A DNA stretch of 64,000 nt from Pilimelia anulata. GTDB lineage: Bacteria > Actinomycetota > Actinomycetes > Mycobacteriales > Micromonosporaceae. The stretch is taken from NCBI RefSeq assembly GCF_014647895.1, contig NZ_BMQB01000001.1:620001-684000 (forward strand), read 5' to 3'. The position numbers were made by a program, and so were the translations under genes. The stretch's first letter is position 1; every line of letters starts with the position of its first letter. Below, in pieces: positions 16,298-26,315 of the stretch. The notes beneath the pieces were generated by a model. The model searched no databases and had not been told where the DNA came from. It was given only the letters and a program-made list of their open reading frames with translations.

Positions 16298-18391
16298 ATG
16301 TCCGCATCGGTGCTCGCGTGGCGGCAGACGTGCCTGGACCGGCAGTTGCCGCACCCGTCCTTCCCCGCCGGCATCGCCGTGCCCGCCGCCGTGGGCGCCG
16401 GCGCGCTGGCGCTGCTCGCCGTCGTGGGCGCGGGCCTGCTGCACCGCGCCGGTACCAGCGACCCCAACGCCGCCGTCGCCGCCTCGCAGGAGGCGCTGCT
16501 CGCCGACGTCGCCCGCGGCCTGGACGCCGCCGTCCGGCGGGAGGTCGACGCGCTCGCCGCGGCCACCGCCGACGCCGCCGCCCCCGCCGCCGTGGCCGCC
16601 GCCCGGGGGAGCGGCTGGGCCGGTGCCGCCGTCTGGCGCCCCGCGACCCGGCGCACCGAGGCGGCCGCCGGCCGCGCGGTGCCGCAGGACCCCGGCGCCG
16701 CCGACCGCCGGGTGGCCGCCGGCCGCGACGGCGTCGTCGCCCACCTGCCGCTGCCCGGCGGGCGGGTGCTCACCGCCGTCCGCCCGCTGCCGACCCGGCC
16801 GCTGGACCTCGCGCCCGAGACCGGGCAGACGGTCGTCGTCACCGACGCCACCGGCACGCCGGTGCAGACCCGCGGCCCGGTCGTCCCCGAGCGGGAGCCG
16901 TGGGCCGGGCTGCTGCGCGCCGCCGTCGCCGACCAGCGCGCGGCCGCCGCCCCCGCCACCCGGGCCGGGACCGGCGCGCACACCCCGTTCGGCACCCGCA
17001 CCCCGCTGGTGACCGTCGCCCCGATCGGCGAGACCGGCGACCACGTCGCCTCGCTGCTCCAGGTCCCCGCCGCCCGGCGGGTCGCGCTGCCCGCCGCGTG
17101 GTGGGTCGCCGCCGGCGGGCTCGGGGTGGCCGCGCTGGTCTGGCTGCTGCTGTACGGGGGGCTGATCCGGCCCCTGCGCGACCTGCTCGCGGTACTCCGC
17201 GCCCGGGCCTGCGGCGCCGCCGCCCCGTCCCGGTCGGCCGCCCGGCTGGCCGAGGGCGCGCGCATCCTGCGGGTGGTCGGCTCGCTGCACGCCCGCGGCC
17301 GCGGGCTGCCCGCCGCCGTCGTGGTCGCGCTGGCCGCCGGCTGCGCGCTGGCCGGCGCCGCCGTGCTGCTGCGGGCGTACGCCCGGCAGCCCGACACCGT
17401 CTCCCAGCAGTTGCTCGCCGATGTCCGCAACCGGGCCACCGGGGCGCAGTTCGCGCTCCGGGAGAACCTGGTCCGCGGCCGGGAGGCGCTCGCCCGGACC
17501 GCCGCCGCCTGGCCCGCCGACAACCGGGGCGGCCCGCTGCTGGACCGGCTGCGCGCCGCCGAACCGGGCCTGCGCAGCGCGTACCTCACCGAGCCGGACG
17601 GCCGCCGCTCCCTCACCTCCGGCGCCGAGCCGTACCGGCCCGCCGGGCTGGACAACCCGCGCGACGGCGTGCGCCTCGACCCGCGGGTGGGCAACCGCCC
17701 CGCCCTGTACGCCCAGGTCCAGCTCCCGTCGGGCCGGTTCCTCGCCGCCGAGTACGACGTCCGCCGGCTGATCGACCACCTGGGCCGCGCCGACGGCCGG
17801 ATCCGGGTGGTCGACGACCGGCAGCGGACCATCCTGGACACCGACGGGTACATCGCCTTCACCGCCCTCGACGGCGCCGCGCCGCGCGCCGCCGCGGCCG
17901 CCGCCGACCGCGGCGCCGAGCAGCCCACCCGGATCACCCGGGACGGCCGGGTGCTCACCGCGACGGCCTGGCGCGACCCGCGCCTGCCCGACCTGCGCTG
18001 GGCGGCCGTCGCCGTCGCGCCGGTGTCGGCGCTGCGGCTGCCCGCCACCGAGGCCCGGCGCGCGGCCCGGATGGTCGCCGCGGCCGTCGCCGCCGTGGCC
18101 ACCGGCCTGCTGCTCTGGCAACTCTTCGTGATCGTGCTGCCGCTGCGCCGGCTGCGCGCGGCCGCCGTCCGGCTCGCCGACGGCGACACCCGCACGCCGA
18201 TCACGCCGCCGCGGTTCGACGAGATCGGCGCGCTGGCCGTCTGCCTGGAGGTGTGGCGGCAGGCCACCGTGGACGGCGACCCGCGGCTCGGCGGCTCGCC
18301 GCGGCTGCGCCCGGACGGACCGGACATCACCGTCGTCCTGCCGACCGTGGCCCCGCGGCACGCCGCGCTGACCGGGCGGGGGCACCGCTGA
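16298..18391 (+). CDS. Duplicated membrane sensor-like protein with HAMP domain, polymer operon
   Basis: A 697-residue protein with four membrane helices (about 24-47, 267-287, 338-360, 592-615) arranged as two similar halves, each an outer domain of about 220 residues between two helices. After helix 2 there is a vestigial LIRPLRDLL linker; after helix 4 a HAMP-like region (LPLRRLRAAAVRLADGDTRTPIT...DEIGAL). The outer domains resemble dCache-type sensor folds by layout only. There is no kinase, cyclase or receptor output domain. Its stop overlaps the pgsB start (TGATG), so it is coupled to polymer synthesis, occupying the place where PgsA/CapA is usually found. Role unknown; it may sense or scaffold the exporter. 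Start is ATG 16298 behind AGGGGAGG. Confidence 0.7.
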   Translation: MSASVLAWRQTCLDRQLPHPSFPAGIAVPAAVGAGALALLAVVGAGLLHRAGTSDPNAAVAASQEALLADVARGLDAAVRREVDALAAATADAAAPAAVAAARGSGWAGAAVWRPATRRTEAAAGRAVPQDPGAADRRVAAGRDGVVAHLPLPGGRVLTAVRPLPTRPLDLAPETGQTVVVTDATGTPVQTRGPVVPEREPWAGLLRAAVADQRAAAAPATRAGTGAHTPFGTRTPLVTVAPIGETGDHVASLLQVPAARRVALPAAWWVAAGGLGVAALVWLLLYGGLIRPLRDLLAVLRARACGAAAPSRSAARLAEGARILRVVGSLHARGRGLPAAVVVALAAGCALAGAAVLLRAYARQPDTVSQQLLADVRNRATGAQFALRENLVRGREALARTAAAWPADNRGGPLLDRLRAAEPGLRSAYLTEPDGRRSLTSGAEPYRPAGLDNPRDGVRLDPRVGNRPALYAQVQLPSGRFLAAEYDVRRLIDHLGRADGRIRVVDDRQRTILDTDGYIAFTALDGAAPRAAAAAADRGAEQPTRITRDGRVLTATAWRDPRLPDLRWAAVAVAPVSALRLPATEARRAARMVAAAVAAVATGLLLWQLFVIVLPLRRLRAAAVRLADGDTRTPITPPRFDEIGALAVCLEVWRQATVDGDPRLGGSPRLRPDGPDITVVLPTVAPRHAALTGRGHR

Positions 18392-19659
18392 TGGTCATCC
18401 GCGTCCTGTTCGTCATCCTCGCCACCGCGAGCCTCGGCCTGCTGATCGCCGGCGTCCGGGAGCAGCGCCGGCACTTCCGCAACCTGCGGCTGATCCCGCA
18501 CCGGGTCCTGGTCAACGGCATCCGCGGCAAGAGTTCGATCACCCGGCTGTGCGCCGGGGCGCTGCGCGGCGGCGGCCAGGTCGTCGTCGCCAAGACGACC
18601 GGTACGGCGGCCCGGCTGATCTTCCCGGACGGCTCCGAGGAGCCGGTGCACCGCAAGTTCGGCATCGCCAACGTGGTCGAGCAGATCGGCATCATCCGCC
18701 GGGCGGCCGCCTACTTCCCGGACACCGTCGTCATCGAGTGCATGGCCGTGATGCCCGCGCTCCAGGAGCTGAACCAGGAGAAGCTCATCCAGTCGAACAT
18801 CGGCGTGCTGTGCAACGTCCGCGAGGACCACGTCGAGGAGATGGGCCCGACGCTGGACGACATCGCCCGCTCGCTCAGCCGGTCGATGCCGGTCGGCGGG
18901 GTGTGCGTGACCGCCGAGCGGGAGCGGCTGGCGCTGCTCGAACGCGAGGCCGCCCGCCGCGACTGCACGCTCGTCGCCGTCGACCCGGAGACGGTCAGCG
19001 ACGAGGAGCTGGCCCGGTTCCACTGGATCACGTTCAAGGACAACGTCGCCATCGCGCTCAAGGTCGCCGAGCTGCTCGGCGTGCCGCGGCGGGCGGCGCT
19101 GGCCGGCATGTGGGCCGCGCCGCCGGACCCCGGCGCGCTGACCGTCTCCCGGTACGCCCTCGACAGCGGCGTGCTCGCCTTCGCCAACGTCTTCGCCGCC
19201 AACGACCCGCAGTCCACCCTGGACAACATCCGGCTCATGCAGGACCGCGACCTGATCGCCGGCCCGCTGCACGTCGTGATCAACTGCCGGCCGGACCGGA
19301 TGGAGCGCAACGCCCAGATGGGCACGCTGATCGAGGAGCTGGACCCGGACCGGGTCGTCCTCATCGGCGACCCCACCCGCAGCGCCCGGTCCACCATCGG
19401 CGCCGCCTGGCACGACCGGGTGCTCGACCTCGGCGGCCGGCGCACCGGGCCCGACCTGCGCGACGCGGTGCTGCGCGACCTGCGCGGCGACGCGGCGATG
19501 GTCGCCGTCGGCAACATCCACGGACAGGGCGAGGTGCTGCTCGCCCAACTGGCCGGGCTGCCGCCGGCCGACGCCGCGCCGCCGGCGTCCGAGGGCGCGG
19601 CGCCCGCCGCGGCGCCCCGGCAGCGGTCCGCGCAGTCGCTCGCGATGAGGAGTCGGTAA
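18391..19659 (+). CDS. pgsB: Poly-gamma-glutamate synthase subunit PgsB/CapB
   Basis: A 422-residue amide ligase of the Mur ligase superfamily that couples glutamate units through the gamma-carboxyl at the cost of ATP. After one N-terminal membrane helix (residues 2-20), the family P-loop GIRGKSS (43-49) is followed by VAKTTGTAARLIFPDG, IECMAVMPALQ and NVREDHVEEMGPT, all diagnostic of PgsB/CapB. The C-terminal 30 residues are an Ala/Pro tail. It begins one base inside the stop of the sensor-like gene and is followed by pgsC after 3 bp. The expected product is an anionic surface or released gamma-linked polymer. Confidence 0.93.
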   Translation: MVIRVLFVILATASLGLLIAGVREQRRHFRNLRLIPHRVLVNGIRGKSSITRLCAGALRGGGQVVVAKTTGTAARLIFPDGSEEPVHRKFGIANVVEQIGIIRRAAAYFPDTVVIECMAVMPALQELNQEKLIQSNIGVLCNVREDHVEEMGPTLDDIARSLSRSMPVGGVCVTAERERLALLEREAARRDCTLVAVDPETVSDEELARFHWITFKDNVAIALKVAELLGVPRRAALAGMWAAPPDPGALTVSRYALDSGVLAFANVFAANDPQSTLDNIRLMQDRDLIAGPLHVVINCRPDRMERNAQMGTLIEELDPDRVVLIGDPTRSARSTIGAAWHDRVLDLGGRRTGPDLRDAVLRDLRGDAAMVAVGNIHGQGEVLLAQLAGLPPADAAPPASEGAAPAAAPRQRSAQSLAMRSR

Positions 19660-19662
19660 CCC

Positions 19663-20145
19663 ATGTTCGGTACGGCCGTCAGCCCCCAGCTCGCCGCCAT
19701 CGGCCTCGGCCTGGGCCTGATCTTCGCCCTGGTCTGCTACCTGGCCACCAACCTGTCGCCCGGCGGCATGATCACGCCCGGCTGGGTGGCGGTGTCGGTG
19801 CTCACCGAGTACCGGCAGACGCTGGTGATCGCCGGGATGACCGTGCTCACGTACCTCGCCACGAAGGCCGTGCAGCGGGTCACCATCCTGTACGGCAAGC
19901 GGCTGTTCGCCGCCGTGGTGCTGCTCGGCGTGGTGCTGCAACTCTCGCTGTACCTGCTGATCCAGCGGGACCTGCCGCTGCTGTTCGAGCACCAGACGCT
20001 CGGCTTCATCGCCCCCGGCCTGATCAGCTACCAGCTCCTGCGGCAGCCGCCGGTGCCCACGCTGGCCGCGGTGGTGATCGTCTCCGGGATCACGTTCGCC
20101 GGGCTGGCCGGCGGCATCCTCTTCGGCCTGGCGCCGGGCCGATGA
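19663..20145 (+). CDS. pgsC: Poly-gamma-glutamate synthesis membrane protein PgsC/CapC
   Basis: A 160-residue integral membrane protein with about four or five helices and the family landmarks LSPGGMITPGW near residue 32-42 and GFIAPGLISYQ near 113-123. PgsC/CapC forms the membrane part of the synthase with PgsB and is needed for polymerisation and export. ATG start three bases after pgsB; its stop overlaps the next gene in ATGA. Length and spacing are typical for the family. Confidence 0.93.
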   Translation: MFGTAVSPQLAAIGLGLGLIFALVCYLATNLSPGGMITPGWVAVSVLTEYRQTLVIAGMTVLTYLATKAVQRVTILYGKRLFAAVVLLGVVLQLSLYLLIQRDLPLLFEHQTLGFIAPGLISYQLLRQPPVPTLAAVVIVSGITFAGLAGGILFGLAPGR

Positions 20146-21323
20146 GCCACCCCACCCCGGTCGACCGCCACGGCCCGGCCCACCCCGCCGCCGCAATGCC
20201 CGACGCCGCGCCTACCAGCAACCCCGGCCGCGGCCGGCACGCCGGCCGGGCGGCCGCGCCGACCGTCGAGCCGCGCCCGCACCCCGCGGTGGCCGTCCCG
20301 CCCGCGCGACCCGCCGTCGACGAGCGGTTCGGCACCGTCGTGGTCGTCGTCGCGGCGCTGCTGCTCGGTACCGCGAGCGTCGTCGGCTTCGTCCGCCGGC
20401 CGGTCGGCCACCGCGCCGCCGGGCCCGTGCCGACCGCGCCGGGCGGCGACGGGTACACCTACGACCGGCTGACCGACCCGGCCCGCACCGTGGTCCGGGC
20501 GGCCGGCGGCGCGGTGGTCGCCGTGCTTACCGACGGCTCCCGCACCGTCCGGCTGACCGGGCCGCCGCGGCGGTTCACCGAGCCGCGGCTCACCCCGCGC
20601 ACGGTGCACACCGACGCCCGGGTGCGGCTGCTGCCGCGGCCGTGGCGGGCGACCGCGTACCGGACCGGCTGGTTCGCCGACTGGTTCGCCCGGGCCCGCG
20701 ACGACCGCTCGCCGGACGTGCTCGACGTCGTCGCCCAGTACCTCGACGGCGCCCCGGAGCAGCGCGACCGCGCCGGGGTCCGGTTCGCCGGGGACGCCGC
20801 GTACCGGGCGCCGGCCGACGACGACGGCGACGGCCGGGCCGAGAGCCCCGACTTCCACGACTACCTCGGCGTCCCGTGGTCGTTCCCCGACGGCGCGACC
20901 CGGCAGCCGACCGACGGCCGGTACGGCAACGTCGACGGCCCCGGCTTCGTCCGGCTGGTCTACGGGTACCGGCTCGGCCTGCGGCTGCGCAGCCGCGCCG
21001 ACACCGGCACCGGCGGCCTGCCGCGCACCGCGGCCGGGATCGCCGCCCGCGGCAGCGGCACGCTGGTCGCCCGGGACCGCTCGGGCCCGCCGTCGCTGGG
21101 CGCGCTGCAGGAGGGCGACCTGGTGCTGTTCGCCGACGGCCCGGCCGGTACGGCGATCACCCGGGTGGGCATCTACCTGGGCCCGGACGACAACGGGCGG
21201 CCGCGCTTCGCGGCCAGCCGGTCGCGCGCCGACGGCCCGACGTTCGGCGACACGGGCGGCCGCGCCGAGCTGGACGGCGGCGGCCACTACGCCCGCTCCC
21301 TGCGCGCGATCCGCCGCCTCTGA
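20142..21323 (+). CDS. Membrane-anchored NlpC/P60-like protein without catalytic residues
   Basis: A 393-residue protein: cytosolic Pro/His-rich N-terminus (1-62), one membrane helix (63-84), then an outer part whose last 140 residues read like an NlpC/P60 hydrolase (YGNVDGPGFVRLVYGYRLG, GGLPRTAAGIAARGSG, LQEGDLVLFADGP, ITRVGIYLG, HYARSLRAIRRL). The family motif DCSG is replaced by DGPG (265-268) and the HVGIYLG histidine by Arg341. The whole protein contains no cysteine, so it cannot be a cysteine peptidase. ATGA overlap with pgsC makes it a stable part of the polymer operon. It may bind the polymer or peptidoglycan. The family assignment is by motif pattern only. Confidence 0.75.
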   Translation: MSHPTPVDRHGPAHPAAAMPDAAPTSNPGRGRHAGRAAAPTVEPRPHPAVAVPPARPAVDERFGTVVVVVAALLLGTASVVGFVRRPVGHRAAGPVPTAPGGDGYTYDRLTDPARTVVRAAGGAVVAVLTDGSRTVRLTGPPRRFTEPRLTPRTVHTDARVRLLPRPWRATAYRTGWFADWFARARDDRSPDVLDVVAQYLDGAPEQRDRAGVRFAGDAAYRAPADDDGDGRAESPDFHDYLGVPWSFPDGATRQPTDGRYGNVDGPGFVRLVYGYRLGLRLRSRADTGTGGLPRTAAGIAARGSGTLVARDRSGPPSLGALQEGDLVLFADGPAGTAITRVGIYLGPDDNGRPRFAASRSRADGPTFGDTGGRAELDGGGHYARSLRAIRRL

Positions 21324-21455
21324 CGACGGGCTCCGGCGGGCCGGCCGCTGCCGAGGGGGCTCGGCGCGCCCCGGCGGGCGGATGGCCGGCCCCGCCGACC
21401 GCGCACCGGGCCGGGCTTGCCGGGCCGTTGCCGCCGGTCGCCGCCGACGCGCTTG

Positions 21456-22490
21456 TCAGGCCGGTGGGCGCAGGTCGGCGAGGATCGGCGCCAGGGCGGT
21501 GATCACCCGGTCCAGCCGGGCCGGGTTCTCGCGGACGGAGCGGCTCAGTTCGAGGTGGACGAACGCCGCGCCCGCGGCCCGGGCCGCCCGGCCCTGCTCG
21601 TTCGTCCGGCCCTCCAGGTCGCCGCACCGGCGCTGCCACGCCGCGCAGACCCGCAGGCCGGTACCGGCCAGCGCCGCCACCACCCGGGGCGCCGGGTCGG
21701 TCACCGCGACCACCGTCGCGCCGGTGGAGACCACCGCGTCCACGCCGGGCAGGCTGGCGTCGGCGTACCCGTGCACCTGCACCTGCGGCAGCCGGGCCGC
21801 GGCGGCCCGGGCGGCGAGGGTGTGGAACAGGGATCCCCGCTCGTGCGCGACGTCGGCCCGGCCGCCGGCGGCGTCCCGGTGCGCGCCGGCGACCAGCAGC
21901 ATCGCCCGCGGCGCGGCGGCGGCCAGCCGGGCGGCGATCACCTCGCTGCCCAGGTCGGCGCGCGGGTGCGGGGCCTCGACCAGCACGGTCGGCGGGGCGT
22001 CGGCGTACGCGAGCACGCTCGGCCAGCCGCGCCGGTCGCCGGCCGGCGGGCGCAGCAGCGCGTACCGGCGGCCGGTCGCCGGGTCGGTGTGCGCGCCGGC
22101 GACGTACCCGAGGTCGGCGAGCCCGCCCGGCGCCCGCGCGCCGGCGAGCAGGCCGCCGAACGCGGCGGCCGCGCGGCGCGACTCGGCGGCGGTCGGCGCC
22201 CGGTACGGGCCGTCCGCGGACAGGTCGGCGGTGAGCGAGGCGACGACCCGCTCGGGCGCCTCGCCCGCGTCGGGGCGGGCGGTCGGCGGGCTGAACCGGG
22301 TGTCCGGCCGGGCCCCGCCGCAGCCGGCGAGCAGGGCCGCGACCAGCACCAGCGCGGCGCCGCGGCGCACCGGCCGCGCCGCCGGGCCGGGACCGGCCCG
22401 GACCGGCCCGGACCGGAGAGGACCGGCCGGGACAGGACCGGCCGGGGTGGGGCCGGCCGGGGCGGACAGGTGCGATACCGAGGCAGACAT
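21456..22490 (-). CDS. Lipoprotein, putative metal-dependent hydrolase
   Basis: A protein of up to 344 residues with a lipobox (LLAGC) after a hydrophobic stretch, so membrane-anchored outside the cell. The conserved core has acid/His pairs reminiscent of zinc hydrolases: VEAPHPRADLGSE, VAGAHRDA, QVHGYAD, VCAAWQRRCGDLEGRTN and VHLELSRSVREN. I recall similar actinobacterial conserved proteins but no proven activity. It faces the polymer operon tail to tail, so a role in trimming or releasing the polymer is possible but inferred. The start is uncertain: ATG 22490 gives a Gly/Pro repeat-rich leader, whereas GTG 22370 would give a compact lipoprotein signal (RRGAALVLVAALLAGC). Confidence 0.6.
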   Translation of the reverse strand: MSASVSHLSAPAGPTPAGPVPAGPLRSGPVRAGPGPAARPVRRGAALVLVAALLAGCGGARPDTRFSPPTARPDAGEAPERVVASLTADLSADGPYRAPTAAESRRAAAAFGGLLAGARAPGGLADLGYVAGAHTDPATGRRYALLRPPAGDRRGWPSVLAYADAPPTVLVEAPHPRADLGSEVIAARLAAAAPRAMLLVAGAHRDAAGGRADVAHERGSLFHTLAARAAAARLPQVQVHGYADASLPGVDAVVSTGATVVAVTDPAPRVVAALAGTGLRVCAAWQRRCGDLEGRTNEQGRAARAAGAAFVHLELSRSVRENPARLDRVITALAPILADLRPPA

Positions 22491-22569
22491 CGACAACCAT
22501 GGTAGTCCGCGGCGGCCCGGTCGGCAGCGTGCCGCGGGTGATTGCCGCCAGCGAATGGGGTGAAGCTGC

Positions 22570-22598
22570 TTGTCCGCCGGTAGGGGCGGTGCTACGGT
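22570..22598 (+). promoter_or_regulatory. Promoter of leu operon, leaderless type
   Basis: TTGTCC (22570-22575) and TACGGT (22593-22598) are separated by 17 bases, a good sigma-70-like pair. Transcription should begin about 22605, exactly at the GTG of the leader peptide, so the leader would be translated from a leaderless mRNA. Confidence 0.65.
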
Positions 22599-22604
22599 GC
22601 GTTT

Positions 22605-22652
22605 GTGCTGCTCCAGCTTCGACTTCTGATCCTCCCCCCTCGGGGGGAGTAA
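22605..22652 (+). CDS. leuL: leu operon leader peptide
   Basis: A 15-codon frame starting with GTG and reading MLLQLRLLILPPRGE before TAA. Six of the nine residues after the start are leucine, the hallmark of leucine attenuator peptides. Ribosome stalling at scarce leucyl-tRNA would change folding of the downstream RNA. It lies 77 bp before leuA, and its last codons form one arm of a GC hairpin. Its likely transcription start coincides with its start codon, so no ribosome binding site is expected. Such peptides precede leuA in other actinobacteria. Confidence 0.8.
   Translation: MLLQLRLLILPPRGE
22632..22649 (+). promoter_or_regulatory. Attenuator-type hairpin overlapping leuL
   Basis: CTCCCCCC (22632-22639) pairs with GGGGGGAG (22642-22649), giving a tight G/C hairpin that covers the final leader codons. 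A stalled ribosome on the leucine codons would occlude or expose it. Alternative pairing partners downstream (GC-rich sequence at 22654-22680) are plausible but not proven. Confidence 0.5.
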
Positions 22653-22729
22653 TGCGTGGCGGCCGCATGCCGCATATCCGGAGCGAATAGTCGAAGCAAA
22701 CCCACTCCACAGGGAGACGTGGCAGCGCT

Positions 22730-24319
<1,590 letters not shown>

Positions 24320-24349
24320 CCGCACCTCCCCACTCGCACACCCAGCCAC

Positions 24350-24385
24350 ACCCGGGGTGCGGGCGCGCGCGCCCGCACCCCGGGT
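24350..24385. promoter_or_regulatory. 36-bp perfect palindrome between leuA and leuC
   Basis: Two 18-base arms (24350-24367, 24368-24385) with no loop, centred in an alternating GC run. In RNA it would form a very stable hairpin 30 bp past the leuA stop and about 20 bp before the leuC start. It may terminate some leuA transcripts, protect a processed 3' end or set the leuA:leuCDB ratio. Confidence 0.65.
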
Positions 24386-24403
24386 ACCCGAGAGAGACGG
24401 CAC

Positions 24404-25768
24404 ATGTCCAGGACGCTGTTCGACAAGATCTGGGACCGGCACGAGGTCGTGCCCGACCTGCTCTACATCGACCTGCACCTCGTCCACGAGGTGACCAGCC
24501 CGCAGGCGTTCGCCGGCCTGCGGCTCGCCGGGCGGCCGGTCCGCCGGCCGGACCGCACGCTCGCCACGGCCGACCACAACACGCCCACCGACGGCACCCC
24601 GGTCGCCCGGCTCATCGCCGACGAGCTGAGCCGGGAGCAGGTCGAGACGCTGGAGCGCAACTGCGCCGAGTTCGGCGTCCCGCTGTTCTCGCTCGGTTCG
24701 GCCAAGCAGGGCATCGTGCACGTCATCGGCCCGGAGCTGGGCGTCACCCAGCCCGGCATGACGATCGTCTGCGGCGACTCGCACACCGCCACGCACGGCG
24801 CGTTCGGGGCGCTCGCCTTCGGCATCGGCACGTCCGAGGTCGAGCACGTCCTGGCCACCCAGACGCTGCCGCAGCGCAAGCCGCGGTCGATGCGGATCCG
24901 GTACACCGGGCAGCTCGGCCCGCACGTCACCGCCAAGGACCTGATCCTCGGCACGATCGGCCGGATCGGCGTGGACGGGGCCACCGGGCACGTCGTCGAG
25001 TTCGCCGGACCGGCGATCGAGGGCCTGTCGATGGAGGGCCGGATGACCGTCTGCAACATGACGATCGAGGCCGGCGGCCGGGCGGGCATGATCGCCCCGG
25101 ACGGCACCACGTACGCGTGGCTGCGCGCCCGCGGCGTCGACACCGACCCGGACTGGGCCGACCTGCGCACCGACGACGGCGCGGTGTTCGACACCGAGGT
25201 CGTCATCGACGCCGCCGGCATCGGCCCGCAGGTCACCTGGGGCACCGCGCCGGACATGGTCGCCGAGGTGACCGCCGCCGTACCCGAGCCGCGCGACGCC
25301 ACCTGGGAGCGGGCGCTGGAGTACATGGCCCTGCGCCCCGGCACCCCGCTGACCGACATCACCCTGGACCGGGTGTTCATCGGCTCGTGCACCAACAGCC
25401 GGATCGGCGACCTGCGGGCCGCCGCGTCGATGATCCGCGGCCGGCGGGTCGCCGACGGGGTGACCGCGCTGGTCGTACCGGGCTCGCAGCAGGTCAAGGC
25501 GCAGGCCGAGGCCGAGGGCCTGGACCGGGTGTTCACCGAGGCCGGCTTCGACTGGCGGGTGGCCGGCTGCTCGATGTGCCTGGGCATGAACCCGGACGTC
25601 GCCGGGCCGGGGGAGCGGGTCGCGTCCACGTCGAACCGCAACTTCGAGGGCCGGCAGGGCCGGGGCGCCCGCAGCCACCTGGTCTCGCCCGAGATGGCCG
25701 CCGCCGCGGCGATCGCGGGCCGCTTCGTCGACATCCGCCACTGGGCCCCCGAGGGGAGCGCCGCATGA
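24404..25768 (+). CDS. leuC: 3-isopropylmalate dehydratase large subunit
   Basis: A 454-residue aconitase-family subunit that, with LeuD, isomerises 2- to 3-isopropylmalate. Iron-sulfur ligands are visible in GSCTNSRI (about residues 327-334) and GCSMCLGMN (about 388-396). Other family motifs include [20 protein letters not shown] and the C-terminal [12 protein letters not shown]. The C-terminal end overlaps the leuD start in ATGA, giving coupled synthesis of the two subunits. ATG start with AGAGAG upstream. Confidence 0.97.
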   Translation: MSRTLFDKIWDRHEVVPDLLYIDLHLVHEVTSPQAFAGLRLAGRPVRRPDRTLATADHNTPTDGTPVARLIADELSREQVETLERNCAEFGVPLFSLGSAKQGIVHVIGPELGVTQPGMTIVCGDSHTATHGAFGALAFGIGTSEVEHVLATQTLPQRKPRSMRIRYTGQLGPHVTAKDLILGTIGRIGVDGATGHVVEFAGPAIEGLSMEGRMTVCNMTIEAGGRAGMIAPDGTTYAWLRARGVDTDPDWADLRTDDGAVFDTEVVIDAAGIGPQVTWGTAPDMVAEVTAAVPEPRDATWERALEYMALRPGTPLTDITLDRVFIGSCTNSRIGDLRAAASMIRGRRVADGVTALVVPGSQQVKAQAEAEGLDRVFTEAGFDWRVAGCSMCLGMNPDVAGPGERVASTSNRNFEGRQGRGARSHLVSPEMAAAAAIAGRFVDIRHWAPEGSAA

Positions 25769-26313
25769 ACCCCGTCCGCGTCGTCGAGGGCGCCGTCACG
25801 CACATCGCGCGGGACAACGTCGACACCGACCAGATCATCCCGGCCCGGTTCATGAAGCGGGTCGAGCGGACCGGCTTCGGCGAGTACTGCTTCCACGAGT
25901 GGCGGGCCGCCGGGTACGACCTGCCGGCGAACCCGATCCTGGTGGCCGGGGACAACTTCGGCTGCGGGTCCAGCCGCGAGCACGCCCCGTGGGCGCTGCT
26001 GGACTACGGCTTCCGGGCGCTGGTCGCGCCCCGGTTCGCCGACATCTTCAAGAACAACTGCACGAAGAACGGGCTGCTGCCGATCGAGCTGCCGGCCGAC
26101 GCCTGCGCGGAGCTGGTCCGCCGCGGCCGGGCCCGGGTGGACCTCGGGACGCAGACCGTGGACGAGTACCCGTTCGCGATCGACGCCGAGGTCAAGCGGC
26201 GGCTGCTGGACGGCCTCGACGACATCTCGATCACCCTGTCGGCGCACGCCGACGCCATCGACGCCTACGAGCGGGACCGCGCCCGGCGCGGCCCGGTGAC
26301 GACGGAGGTCTGA
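25765..26313 (+). CDS. leuD: 3-isopropylmalate dehydratase small subunit
   Basis: A 182-residue swivelling-domain partner of LeuC. It has the [11 protein letters not shown] motif near residue 20-30 and the substrate-recognition loop [17 protein letters not shown] near 60-76, followed by [10 protein letters not shown]. Length is slightly short of typical forms of about 200 residues but complete. Start is ATG 25765 in a four-base overlap with leuC; leuB follows after 2 bp. Confidence 0.97.
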   Translation: MNPVRVVEGAVTHIARDNVDTDQIIPARFMKRVERTGFGEYCFHEWRAAGYDLPANPILVAGDNFGCGSSREHAPWALLDYGFRALVAPRFADIFKNNCTKNGLLPIELPADACAELVRRGRARVDLGTQTVDEYPFAIDAEVKRRLLDGLDDISITLSAHADAIDAYERDRARRGPVTTEV

Positions 26314-26315
26314 GC

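Noticed and set aside
16093..20196. 1367-codon open frame on the minus strand
   Set aside because: It lies antisense to the clear sensor-like gene, pgsB and pgsC; its product is Arg/Gly/Pro-rich without domains, a typical shadow of high-GC codon bias.
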